DNA of 64,000 nucleotides from Triplophysa rosa. Taxonomy: Eukaryota; Chordata; Actinopteri; Cypriniformes; Nemacheilidae. The stretch covers positions 314,624 to 378,623 of the forward strand of contig NC_079892.1 of NCBI RefSeq assembly GCF_024868665.1, written 5' to 3'. The notes below the pieces were generated by a model. The model did no database searches, was not told where the DNA came from, and worked only from the letters and a program-made list of their open reading frames with translations. Positions 21,728 through 32,920 of this stretch are shown here, piece after piece. The position numbers and the translations under genes are program-made. Numbering within the stretch: the stretch's first letter is position 1; every line of letters starts with the position of its first letter.

Positions 21728-22592
21728 TGTCAGACGTTCTCCTCTCTCCACCACAAGCCAACAACCCAGATTATTCAAAAACACACATATTTATTCAGTA
21801 TTTGACGTCGTTCTCATCTTCTGACTCCTCCTTTTCTCTGGGGAGTATTGCTCCTTAGCAACCAATCACCGTGAACCACGTTTATCTGACTCCGTCCTTC
21901 TTTGTTAGTTCCTGCAAAACAACATTTTTTACAACACATCTTTTGCACCCTGCGGTCAGTTGCTAGTTTCAGGAAGTGTTCCCTAGAGACAGTTTCATGT
22001 GGCAAGACAACATATCAAAATACTTTCAGTAAAAAAAAAACACTCAATCATCTAATGCTTTAATTATGCAGCGTTGTTTCTTAATCCTATGATTCAATAA
22101 AACACATCAAAACTCATGATTATACTTAAAACATATGCAGTGGATTAATTCATAACTTTCCTTCTCTGTGTGACTCTTTGGGTGTGTGTGTGTGCTGACT
22201 TAGTTAGACTTGTCAGAACGAGCTGTTCTGTTTCTGCACGTACACACAGAGCTTGTTCCTCTTTGTGGTTTCACTCACTCTGCTTGTCACACACACTCTG
22301 TCTTTATCACAGTAATTTTCCACTGAGTAAAATAGCAAGCACATGATAAAAGCACACAGCTTAATGATTTAATGAAAGAAAACACTTATTGATTATATTG
22401 GTAATTAAACCACACTTCTAACTGAATAATATTTCCACACCACTCCTGAGAAACCTCTCAGAGAGTGCCTTCCCCAGTTAACAGATAACACACTTAAATA
22501 TGATACCAATTAACAATTAATATGTGAAAGACCAATCAGGAACTGCCACACTCTGCCCAATAGGATTAGAAGAAAAACTCAGGGTCGTCACA
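21728..22592 (-). repeat. possible solo LTR
   Basis: On the minus strand this 865-bp block starts TGTGACGACCCTGAG and ends GTCTGACA. An AATAAA signal lies about 60 bases before the end (near 21790). There is no coding sequence or partner. I found no clear target duplication, so the call rests on end motifs and composition only. Confidence 0.3.
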
Positions 22593-22778
22593 CCCCAAAG
22601 AATGTCATCTTGTACTTACCTTGTATCTGTTTGTACATGTATTATAAACCACTTTAAGTTGCACTACGTACATCGCACTTTATTTTATTTTATTTAATTA
22701 CTAAAATGACATTACAATTCATCTGTTTACATACTTGCACTATTTGTGCACATACTTGCAAATTAAAATGTATAAATG

Positions 22779-22853
22779 CGCAACACGAGGTTCGAACTAG
22801 CGACCTCTTGCACCCGAGGCTTGCAGTTTATCAGATGTGCCACTCAGTTGGCG
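22779..22853 (-). repeat. tRNA-derived SINE head
   Basis: The minus strand has a D-arm-like CAACTGAGTGGCACATC and a B-box-like GCTAGTTCGAACCTC, spaced as in a tRNA gene. It does not fold into a clean functional tRNA, so it is best read as the head of a SINE. Confidence 0.55.
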
Positions 22854-22899
22854 TACTTGAGTGTTCAAGGGTTATAAAAAATTATATAAGAGTAATATC

Positions 22900-23465
22900 T
22901 CATGAACGCTAGGTGGCGCTGTCTTGAAAATTAAAGGGTACATTTGGGACTGTAGTTTGGTGACGCATGTCAAATCTGGTGCCGATATATCATACGGATC
23001 AAAAGATATCACGATTGATGACAAATTTCAAAATGGCAGACAGACCGATCACCCAATCATGACAGAATTGTCATCGTACGATCCAGCATGACACGAGGAA
23101 TCCATAGACACCGAGATCTCAGTGTAATGGGTGGAGTCTTATTGTAACGCATGGAATGCGATAAGGGTGACTAGTGCATGACGTGTGCCGAGTAGAATTT
23201 CTGTACATCAATGGGTTCAAAAGTTACAGCCGTTTGAAAAGTGATTTTTTTTAACTGTTGGTGGCGCTATAGAGTGAGGGCTAGAGACCCCATACTTGGT
23301 CATATGACTAATGAGTACCACCTCTACGAGTGTGCCAATTTTCACCATTTTCCTACATACGGTTTATAGGGCTACCATAGACTACCATTGGTTAAGAAGA
23401 AGAAGAATAATACTGACAAGAACAATAGAGGCCATAGCCCTTCGGGCTTGGCCCCTAATTAGGGA
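22900..23465 (+). repeat. interspersed repeat ending in a UUCG-hairpin tail
   Basis: The 3' tail (23390-23465) contains AGAACAATAGAGGCCATAGC followed by the perfect hairpin AGCCC-TTCG-GGCT and GGCCCCTAAT. The same tail recurs at 25468-25545. The upstream part (TAGGTGGCGCTGTC, then TGGCGCTATAGAG) looks like a LINE/SINE 3' UTR. No protein is encoded. Confidence 0.6.
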
Positions 23466-23943
23466 TCCACGGACTGTTGTTTATTTTGTGGATGTACTCA
23501 AGACAAACGCATTGCGTTTTCTGTAAGTGAAAGTAACGTTACACAGGACAGTCCTGTTATGTGTTTACAGGCCATACACATTGCTTTAAATTACGAGTAA
23601 TCGGACAAATGTTTCACAGTGACATTTAACCTACTTTTACACAAGTTGACACAGAGGTTTTACTTTAAAAAATATGGGTTATTAGTATACAATGTCTTTT
23701 GCCTCGTTCAGTGGAGGCTTTCCCTTGAAAATAAAATAAATCCATTGCTCTCTTTTCTCCTCTGAAGTTGGGACTCTAAACAGTGTTCTGTGCTGGTCTG
23801 TGCAGCCAACAACAGAACAGTTAACATGCTATGCTCTGCTTTGCTCGAACTTTTGCCATGGTGTCGAACTGACACACTTCGAACTGACACATGTCGCTTG
23901 CGAAAACAAAAATGGCGGAAGCGCCATGGGTGGAAACCTTCAG

Positions 23944-24660
23944 ATTAAGGGATGGTAATATTATACTGGCTGCCAGTTGCTGCCCGCATCAAGTTTAAAT
24001 CTCTGACACTGGCCTTCAAAACGATAACAGCAAATTCGCCCCTTTACCTTAACTCACTGCTCCAGGTCTACATCCCCTCCCGTCATCTTCAGTCTGAAAA
24101 TGAGCGACACCTGGTTGTGTACAGCAAAGCACCAAATCGCTTGCAAAAACCTTTAGCTTTGCCAGCCTCCACCCGAACTGCAGCATCCTTCACAACTTTC
24201 AAAAAACTGCTCAAAACACACCTGTTCCATATTTATTTGACTAACCAATAACTGTCTGACTGTCTGTCTGAAAAAAAAACCTTGTTGTTCATTCTCTCCT
24301 TTGCTTACTCCAGCTTTAATCCTCTAGTACAGTGGTCACCAACCCTGTTCCTGGAGATCGACCGTCCTGCAGACTGCAGCTCCAACCCTGCTTCAGCACA
24401 CCTGTCTGTAATTATCAAGCAAACCTGAACACCTTGATTAGATAGTTCAGGTGTGTTTGATTGGAGTTAGAGCTGAAATCTTCAGGAGCTCTTCATGATC
24501 TCCAGGAACAGGGTTGGTGACCTCTGCTCTAGTTGCATGGCCTTGTAAACTAACGGTACTGTTTAGTGTCCTGACAAAATAATTATATGCTCTCCTTCTT
24601 GTAAGTTGCTTTGGATAAAAGCGTCTGCCAAACGAATAAATGTAAATGTAATGTAATAAT
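23944..24660 (+). pseudogene. 5'-truncated L2-type LINE, reverse transcriptase C-terminus and 3' UTR
   Basis: The reading frame 23952-24251 carries the conserved C-terminal domain (LYWLPVAARIKFKSLTLAFK, then ASFTTFKKLLKTHLFH). Its 3' UTR ends in TTGGATAAAAGCGTCTGCC and a TAAATG-rich tail, standard for teleost L2-type LINEs. A MITE interrupts the UTR at 24330-24526. Only the last fifth of ORF2 is present, as expected from incomplete reverse transcription. Confidence 0.8.
24330..24526. mobile_element. hAT-type MITE with 8-bp TSD
   Basis: The ends are inverted: CAGTGGTCACCAACCCTGTT at left, and AACAGGGTTGGTGACC then TCTG at right. Flanks CTCTAGTA (24322-24329) and CTCTAGTT (24527-24534) form an 8-bp duplication with one mismatch. 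It is non-coding. Confidence 0.85.
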
Positions 24661-25401
24661 AAAAACCACAACCTACATCAGAAAGGGTGCAAAATCGGTT
24701 CGGTTCGTTTTCTCACAGGCTTGCAGAGATAGGCGCACCAAAACAAAGTGACTGGGTTGTCATTTTTCATGATTTCTGAGTTGGTAGATGCACCAGACTT
24801 TATTAGAGCCTGATTTTCATGAAAGAGGGACTTTAACATTCCATCAGACAGCCTCTTATATATAAGGGCCATGCCTGATTGAAAACAGTAGGTGTGTGGT
24901 GGTGTGGCACAATTTTGGTCTGTGATCTGGCAAATAAAGGGAAAAAAAATAGCTTGGTACTCCAGACAAATTGTTGTTTGCAAGTAGAAATTTAAATATT
25001 TTAAAGGCTGTATATAACCCAATACTACAGTGACTGACAAAGAAGTGAGGCAAGCGACTGCTTATTTGATTTTATGGTTAATTTACAATTAGATTGACTC
25101 AGTCCTCCAGAATTTACGCTTAGGAACCTCACTTAAATATTAAGTGTCTGAATAATATTATTATTTATTAATAAAACATTTTCTGTGATTTTTTTTTAAT
25201 TAGCATTCCTAAAATGTCTTTTGAATGATATTTGTACAATGGGTGATACAGCGGAATGCTAAGGGGTTAACACCATTCCAGCATCTATGGCTATATTCAT
25301 GGCAAGAACCAGTTAATCCCACACAAATTAGGCCTAGTCCACACCTAGATGGGTATTTTTATAAATAGATGGGTATTTTTTGCTGTCAAGAGCATGCCAA
25401 A
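24661..25401. other. unassigned sequence
   Basis: I find no supported gene or element end. A direct duplication of TAGATGGGTATTTTT lies at about 25348-25380. Confidence 0.4.
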
Positions 25402-25625
25402 CCATCAGGTGTTGATATAACCGTAACCATAAAGCTGTGTTGGCCAATCAGAAGCCTGGAATCTGACATTGGTTAAGAAGAAGAAGAAGAAAATACTGAC
25501 AAGAACAATAGAGGCCATAGCCCTTCGCGGCTTGGCCCCTAATAATACCAACAGAAACAGATTCCAGGCTTCTGATTGGCCAACACAGCTTTATGGTTAG
25601 GGTTATATCAACACCTAGACGATCG
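25402..25625. repeat. palindrome with a SINE-tail-like sequence at its axis
   Basis: The left arm (25402-25467) and right arm (25556-25625) are reverse complements over about 60 bp; both hold AAGCTGTGTTGGCCAATCAG or its complement. The axis (25468-25555) is the GGTTAAGAAGAAG...GGCCCCTAAT tail also seen at 23385-23465. Confidence 0.8.
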
Positions 25626-26500
25626 GCCAAACCGTATATTACAAGCTGACGAAATCCAGACATTTTCAGAGACAGGAGAAGAGATATTTGAATGGTAACT
25701 GTGAACAGATTTTTACAAACTCAACTGAATTTGACGTTTTAATCTAACAAAGCCGAACTAAGAAAACAGTGGCTGGTAAACATACGTGATTATTTCACCA
25801 CACAGTGTCTGTCAGTGCTCGAAATTAGTGATCACAATGCTACAGTGTGATGAATAAGATTAGAATGAGCATTTATTTATTTCCATTAAATATGTTTATC
25901 ACTGTTGTGTGTAATTTTTCATATATCTGCTAAATGAACAAATGTAAATATTTTTTATTTTACTCCATGTAATTTACAATTACGCCGAAATTCATAAATA
26001 TTCAATGTAGTGAAGCTCTCATCGCTTTACTCTTTTACGATTAATTACATGTTTAATATCATTACATTCATTAAGTAATAGTTTCATTATTATAATTTAT
26101 TTTAGGCACTTATGCATTCAGCTATTTAAAAGACTGAAATAACAACGCAAATAAGCAATACTGCTTATACCAAAAATAACCATGGCTTTACTACAAATAT
26201 AACCGTATACTACACTTTCACTATATAAAACCATTGATGTTTAATTTGAATAAAGTTTGCTTATCAGTCATAAAATATGACCAGAAGAAGAACAGATAAA
26301 CAGCCTCAGTTTGAAACTCATACTGTTCACAAACATACTCCTATTATTTTAAAACAATGTAATCATCTCACCGTATCAGTCTCACTCATGCTTTCCTCAA
26401 ATATTTTGTGTCAGTAAATTGTGAAAACGAATGTAAAGAGGTTTATGTTTCACTTTAAAGCAGCTGGGTGCTGTAGTAACACCGCTGGTAAGCAGATTCA
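25626..26500. other. unassigned AT-rich sequence
   Basis: No supported gene or repeat boundary is seen. Confidence 0.4.
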
Positions 26501-26524
26501 GCCATTAGTTTTAACTGTGTTTCT

Positions 26525-26870
26525 ATGCTACCGGAAGTAGCGATACACTGCTTTGCTTACCGGAGGTGAGACAAAGGTCTATTAAAGCCACACTTTGTAG
26601 TTTTTCGACCTTAAAATAATGCCTCTAAAATAACATAGAAAAGTCTTGTCTGCCAGTTTGATGTCCACTTGACCTAAAAATAAATGATTTATTAAAGGTT
26701 TTTAAGTTTTATAAAGTGTAAATAAGTGTCTAGTTACACATTACCTTTGGGTACCTCTCACACTGATTTCTTTCTGTCTTATTCTTTTCTTTTCCTAAAG
26801 ATATGCTAAGGCCAGATTGAACTACTACTTTGAGAAGAAGCGAGAGTTCTTTGAAATGACACTTCAATAA
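26525..26870 (+). other. possible 36-codon two-exon reading frame
   Basis: An ATG at 26525 opens MLPEVAIHCFAYR, ending at a good donor (CGGAG|GTGAGA, 26565). After an intron of 235 bp a pyrimidine-rich acceptor (TTTTCCTAAAG|ATATG) at 26801 resumes in phase with YAKARLNYYFEKKREFFEM and stops at TAA (26868-26870). An AATAAA lies at about 27002. Two ACCGGAAG/ACCGGAGG motifs resemble ETS sites near the start. I do not recognise the peptide. It could be chance or the relic of a transposon gene. Confidence 0.3.
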
Positions 26871-27649
26871 CTCTGCATGGAGACTCTAAAGAGTTGCTGA
26901 ACAGGTCAATGCATGGATAATGTCTTGAACAAAGACTACTACCTACCACAAGGAAAACAAATGGACTTGGAAGACATTTCTTGGCATTTTTGAAATGACA
27001 AAATAAAACAAAATCTATCAGTATAATTTGGAGTCAGATTTAAAATGTGAAAGTAAATAATAGGAAATGAGCACAAAGGAGTTGTGAAAATGTCCACTGA
27101 AGGCCAATTTTACCCATGTGTGCCCATGTGCAGTTTATTCAAATATATCAAACAAACTAAACAAAACTTTACCAGATATAACACGACTTGAACTAAAACA
27201 CGAACTGAACTTTGAACATAAACAAACTCAGCAAGAGCAGTTACATGAACAAAGCTAGACAAAGGACAATGAAACAAGTTCAGGAGTGTGGACGGAAGGC
27301 CAAAACTGAGAGGGGAAAAAAAGTGTGGACATAGCCTAAAAAATATTTTCACATATTTATGCATTTTGGAATTATTACTTGTACGCAGAAATGACAATGT
27401 TCTGGCATAACACCGAGCTCAAAACAACAGTTTAGCATAGCAGTTACTAAAAATAAGTCATCCAAAACGTCAGAAGTGAACATTTAATCTTTTTTGTCTT
27501 TTATGACTAATACTGTCCTCCAAGTTCTTTTGGAGGGATTCAGTTTTAGGCCACCCTTGTGAAAAAGAAGTGTTTAATTGCACTGAAAGTTCACATTTTG
27601 TGTACTTCAAATCTTAAAAGTATACTTTTTAAAAAGTGCACTCGCAGAT

Positions 27650-27875
27650 ATGATATACATAAAATTATAACATTAAATATAACTTAAGTGTACTTAAAGA
27701 GAATATGCTTTCATGACAGTATTGCTTAACACATTTAAGGGCACTTTTTAAAATACACTATGTAATAATGTCTAATTAATGTTTATCTAAAGAAAGTACG
27801 CTTTCCTGACAATATTTTTTAACACATTTAAGTGAACTTTTTAAAAATGCATTTTGTAATAATATGTACATTATG
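27650..27875. repeat. two-copy divergent tandem repeat
   Basis: Two units of roughly 105 bp share GCTTTC(A/C)TGACA, TTAACACATTTAAG and ACTTTTTAAAA landmarks. It abuts copy B of the dispersed repeat. It is non-coding. Confidence 0.55.
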
Positions 27876-28265
27876 GAAGCATATTGATATTCAATTTTCA
27901 ATTTAAAATGCAATACGCAAAATGACAATGCATTTATGTATGTGCATCATTAGGTGAAAAATGAAAATTCAATAATATAATTTACATTTGTCAGTTCCTA
28001 CACTAGTTTTAATATGTTTTTTTAAATTGATATTTTTAATGCTCTTTAAGTTGAAAAATGAAAATGAAAATGCATTCCCCGGTTTATTTTATATGTTTAA
28101 GACAGTCAAGCAAAATTGTAGCAAAATGATCATTCAAATGTTATTTTCCCTAAAAGCATTAACATTAAGGTTAAACATTTGGGATTGCATTTTCATTTAC
28201 ACACGAAAAAGCGTGCTGAGTGTTGCAAAATTCAATGTGGAATTGGCTAGCCACGCCTCCCCCAA
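27875..28265 (-). repeat. dispersed AT-rich repeat, copy B (uninterrupted)
   Basis: This is the reverse complement of 447-829 plus 4991-5045 with the hAT element absent. It is useful as an approximate empty-site reference for that insertion. Confidence 0.7.
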
Positions 28266-28619
28266 TACTGTGGGAGGGATCCAGACCCTCGGCTTCACCC
28301 TGACTCTCCGGCTGAATTCGAAATCGCATACTGCCATATATAGTAGGCGAAAATTAGTAGGTGAACGAATAGTATGTCCGAAACCTCGGTCTTCATAAAA
28401 CAGTAGGCGAGAATTTCCCGGCTGGTGCACTATTACTCGCGAGATTTGGACGTGCGTATACTACTGTTGCGTCCGAATACGCCTACTTACCTACTATATA
28501 GTATGAGAAAACACAGTAGTATGTCCGAATCCTCAGTATTCATAAAAGAGTAGGTGAGAAATTCCCGGATGGCCTACTGGTTACGCCCACATTCTGAAGC
28601 ACCCAGCGACAGATACTTG

Positions 28620-30052
28620 GGATACTTATCTATCCCATGAGCCCACGGGACAGGATAAGTTCATACAGGAGCATAGCGGAGAACTGCGAGGCAGGTGTTT
28701 TCAAAAGTTAGTATTACTAGCCAACATTTGTTAAATGCGATTATTAGTTGCATTTTTTAAAGGGCTGTAGCATAAAGTTAACCTGTAAGATGCTAGATAG
28801 TAAAGTATATTTGTGATTTTGATGTGAAAATGCAGTGTTTTAATATGTCTAGCTTAAAGGGGCGTTCCAAACACACACGCGTCTTCGAAGTAGATTTAAC
28901 GTTACATATATTAAAACCATACGCAAGTTAAAGACGCTTTTTAATGTCTGTGTAACATGTGACCTGTCATTTTCTCGATAAGTATTGCATATGAGCACAT
29001 CACAATATGAAGTACACATCACAGTAATGTAGCTTACGTCTGTTAACATGTGGTAACAGATACATATACATATGTGCTAGATACATATAAGTCATGTAAA
29101 TAAACATATTTACTTAAGTAACTAAACATAATGTATATACAGTATTTTATTTGTCCAGTAGTACTGTTGATGAAAATTTGAGTTGGGTAAACATCGAGTT
29201 AACACGTGCAACTACCTCCACATTTAAATGCAGTATTGAGCACAAATCACAGAGGTAACTTGAATCTTGTTTGACTGTACAGGGACAGATGAGCACACTC
29301 GTTGAAATCACGAAGGTGGCGACGGTGGTCAGCTGTGAGATGGCAGTAGGATGTGGGGTTCAACGCCTGTAGATACAGGATCATTTGTTACAACAATAAA
29401 TTGAAATAAAGCTTTGATTTATGTGATGTTTACTTGTATATGAATTAATAATTATTAAATTCATTTATTTTCTTACATCAAATGTACGTATTTTTTATTC
29501 ATGTTTATTCTATAGTTTTGTGTAAATAAAACATATTACATTACTTCATGCATTATGTCATTGCTTCACTGAAAACGTATGCATTCACATTTTTGTAGTC
29601 TGTATTAATGCATAGATGGCATATGGCAATGCAATTACATTTAGTAGCCTATTTTAATACAATATATCATTTTCAGGAAAAAAATAATAAGTATTGGTCA
29701 GCACTTCTCAATAATATTGTGCACAAGTGTAGGTGTGGGCTAGCAATGCATTTCTAGGGTACACTTAATTTATAAGCAATAATACTTATATTCCTTGACA
29801 ATAAAATCAGCAGTGCTCTCCTAAGGCGAGATCGTCGAGCAGCTGCCTGACGTCTCCTTTGTGAAGTTATTACAAACATGTTGCAAATGCTGGGAAAACT
29901 CATGGAAGGTTACGTTATTTCATTACTGATGTTAATGCACCTGTCTCTCATAACTTAAGTTGTTGCGCTTGTTATTACGTCACATGGTTAATCTCTGGCA
30001 CGTGTACACTCCAGTATAGTAGGTGGCGGATATGCACCACAAACGGAATTTG
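28620..30052. other. non-coding interior of the TIR element
   Basis: It is AT-rich, with no supported reading frame or RNA gene. Confidence 0.4.
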
Positions 30053-30056
30053 CTCC

Positions 30057-30459
30057 TGTTGTGATTTTTCCTCTTTTGCTCCGAAGAAACGACTCTTGAG
30101 TCAAGGTTTTGAAACCAAAAGTAGTTCGACTTTATTCTCACAAAGTTGAAACAAAGCCGAGTTGGATTGCAATGCAACTGCCCAACCCTGGTTGGGGGCA
30201 GACCTTTATAGTGTCCTTACACACACACACACACACACGCACACACACACACCTAAGTTATTGGGGGTTACCCTGATACCTTTAACAGATGTCTGATCTC
30301 AGCATTCCTAGCTGGTGAGGGGAGGTTACTAACAAAGACTCTGGTATTTACGACTAGAGATGAGCTAACAAAGACCAGATCTTATGTAGAGATAGATTTA
30401 TAATAGTAATGCAAAGTGTACATGATTCCTTTATATTTTGGTCAATAAAATCTTCAACA
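30057..30459 (-). repeat. ERV 3' LTR
   Basis: 403 bp, starting TGTTGAAGATTTTATT and ending AAAAATCACAACA on the minus strand. A (CA)n run at 30222-30251 explains its greater length compared with the 5' LTR. Confidence 0.92.
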
Positions 30460-30472
30460 TTTCCCCCTTTGA
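30460..30472 (-). promoter_or_regulatory. ERV polypurine tract
   Basis: On the minus strand AAAGGGGGAAA lies directly before the TGTTG start of the 3' LTR, the expected plus-strand primer of a retrovirus. Confidence 0.85.
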
Positions 30473-31045
30473 GACGGTCACGTCTCATTTGACTGATTTC
30501 ATTCAGAGAATTGCTTCATACCTAGGTTTTCTTGATTAACCATCTAATGACTTAAATAGTCACGATTTCTCATTACCAATAACCATTTATGTAACATTTC
30601 TCTGAAGTGTATCAGAACCAAACCTCTTTCTCTACCATTGACAAAGAGAAAGTAAAAGATTCTGATAACAACAAAAGATTATAGTTAAGAATAAACTTGT
30701 TCAAAGCATGTGCGTGCAATTGGTTCTGCGCTTGCCTGTGGTTATCACAGTTATGTAGAATATACAGTATCTAACAATGAAATAAAAGAAGAGTAAAAAC
30801 AAAATAAAATAAAATTGGAGTAAATATAAACACAAAAAAATAAAAAATAAAATGAGAGTAAATATTAAAAATAAGAGTTAGAATGAATACTAAGTAACAT
30901 GAAGATAATAAAATATGCATTAAACTAAAATATGCATAATTGAAAACAAATAAAATATGCATTGTAAACAAAATATGCATTATATGAAAACAAAACAGAA
31001 CATACATAATGCGAAGATTATTTTACTAATTCATGTGTTTCGTGT

Positions 31046-32830
31046 TCATTCCAAATATTCATTGGAGGTATTTGTAATTTCATCTGCCCTTTGCAACTTC
31101 AATACTGTTTTGTAAAGCATATCTTGATGACATTCTTGGTGAGTTAGATTTCTTTTCTCGTCATCATAATATCTTAACATTTCCATTTGTTTAACAGTGG
31201 CTTTGATAATTAGTGATTTTAATAAAGGTAATGCACAGCAAAATAATAATCCTCCCATGCCAATTGTCACTCCCAAAAGTATTCCTAATTTGGCTAACCA
31301 TACTCTCCATGATCCTAACTTTAAATTAAACCAATCCCATAATTTTTCCTCGTTTCCAGCATTAGTTGCCAATTCTATTTGTAATTCTTTGAGTTTGGTC
31401 ATAGCTTTTGTAAATGTTCCTTCTGGTGCTGTATTGTTAGGGATATATGTGCAACATTGGTTTCCAAATAAGACGCACACACCTCCTTTGTCCGCTAACA
31501 TCCAATTAAGAGCTAGTCTATTTTGCCATGTCATTTTACTGGTTGCATCTAATTGTTCTCCTAAAGAAATTAAAGCTTCGTTGGTATAGTTAATGAATCT
31601 TTGTTGATTGTAGTATATATAATTTATCCATTCTGTATTTTTATTTTGTGAAATCCAAATGAAAATAGATTCAAAACCTGATTTAACTTCATCTCGTAGT
31701 TTGAACTGATCTGGTATACCTCTGGGCTGACCTATGGAGTCTATATATACTTTAGGATCTGGTATATAACTTCTCTTAGCTCTGTGATTGATTGTGTTAT
31801 TATTTTCCCTTGTGGATTCTGAATCCCATTCTATTATTTTGATTTCTTGTATTAATCTTACTCTAGTACATTTCCCTCTCCATCCGGGGGGTAAGGAAGA
31901 TAATAGCTTTCTTTTTCCACAAATCCAAAAATAGTCAGCTATTGCTTTAGTTTGATCCTCATACAGATCCGTTACAGGTAATGATATAGTTTGATTTTCA
32001 CAAGTTTCAGCTGGACTTATTTTTTCTCCTCTTCTTATTCCTGATGCCCGACTGGGTGGGAAATCCATAGAATCATCAACATTTCGAAATGGCTTTGTAT
32101 CTAGATTCCAAATGACACTGCATTTTCCTTTAAATTGTCCCACATCCCTAACCCCTGTGGATTTGAAAAAACATTCATATTCTTTGCTATAGTCTATGGT
32201 ATACCAGGGTGGAATTTCTACTTGGTCATGTTGTCTTTTCGTACCTTCAGTTATTTCAACGCTTTTACATTTAGCTCTCAGTAGTGGTATATTCTTAAAG
32301 AGCAACATGTGTCCGGGATTACTTAGGAAGGCCAAACATTCAGCTGGACAAAAATATCTTACATCTTTCCTCAAATGGCAAAAGTCTCTATTGAATTTAG
32401 CACAATGTTCGTAATCGAAAGGATTTGGGACCACTATTACTTGGCTCATCTGTGTTTTAGTGCAGAATAAACAGTCTTTCTTTTTTAACTCTGTTGCTGT
32501 ATAGGTTGCCCATTCATACCATTGATTACTCTGTGCTGTTTCCCATAAAGCATCAAGTTTAGTTTCGCCTTCATTCATACTGTAATCCTCTTTGATGTTC
32601 CTACGTTGTTTTCCTTGCAATTCTGGTATGGAGTTGTTACTGGCTTCCGTTGAGAGCTGAAACGTTAATGGTAGGGAAGTGTGGTTGAGAGTCTGAATTA
32701 TCGGATTTGGAGTTGTGGTGTTGACTGTAGCAGCTTGAACTTGTGACAAGCATATGACAATCAGGCTTATTGTCAGAGTTATTATTTTCATTGTTTTGTT
32801 CAATTCCTTCTGCCACACTTTGCAATTCAT
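31046..32830 (-). CDS. env: ERV envelope glycoprotein, gamma type, open frame
   Basis: A 594-codon uninterrupted frame. A hydrophobic signal segment lies at about residues 14-34. The surface subunit has a CXXC box (CLFC, 120-123). A furin-type site RAKR ends at residue 353, followed by the transmembrane subunit. CX6CC is at 452-460 (CVLFGNQCC), preceded by a heptad-rich ectodomain. A membrane span lies at about 512-534, followed by a cytoplasmic tail of about 60 residues. CX6CC and CXXC together predict a covalently linked gamma-type envelope that mediates receptor binding and fusion. The likely mRNA is spliced. It is the only ERV gene without a break; function is untested. Confidence 0.9.
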   Translation of the reverse strand: MNCKVWQKELNKTMKIITLTISLIVICLSQVQAATVNTTTPNPIIQTLNHTSLPLTFQLSTEASNNSIPELQGKQRRNIKEDYSMNEGETKLDALWETAQSNQWYEWATYTATELKKKDCLFCTKTQMSQVIVVPNPFDYEHCAKFNRDFCHLRKDVRYFCPAECLAFLSNPGHMLLFKNIPLLRAKCKSVEITEGTKRQHDQVEIPPWYTIDYSKEYECFFKSTGVRDVGQFKGKCSVIWNLDTKPFRNVDDSMDFPPSRASGIRRGEKISPAETCENQTISLPVTDLYEDQTKAIADYFWICGKRKLLSSLPPGWRGKCTRVRLIQEIKIIEWDSESTRENNNTINHRAKRSYIPDPKVYIDSIGQPRGIPDQFKLRDEVKSGFESIFIWISQNKNTEWINYIYYNQQRFINYTNEALISLGEQLDATSKMTWQNRLALNWMLADKGGVCVLFGNQCCTYIPNNTAPEGTFTKAMTKLKELQIELATNAGNEEKLWDWFNLKLGSWRVWLAKLGILLGVTIGMGGLLFCCALPLLKSLIIKATVKQMEMLRYYDDEKRNLTHQECHQDMLYKTVLKLQRADEITNTSNEYLE

Positions 32831-32920
32831 TATTTTTAACTCTGAGACTTTCTTGCTCGTTGGTTTCTGGTCTTTTCTCTCCTGTTCCTGTTTTTTCTTT
32901 AGGAACTCTTGTGCAGTGGT

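Noticed and set aside
22779..22853. Functional tRNA gene
   Set aside because: Only the D-arm-like and B-box regions look tRNA-like; the acceptor stem does not close, so a SINE head is more likely.
30771..31007. 78-codon minus-strand frame downstream of env, rich in Phe, Ile and His
   Set aside because: It comes from an AT-rich tract with repeated AAAATATGCAT words; low complexity, no sign of an accessory gene.
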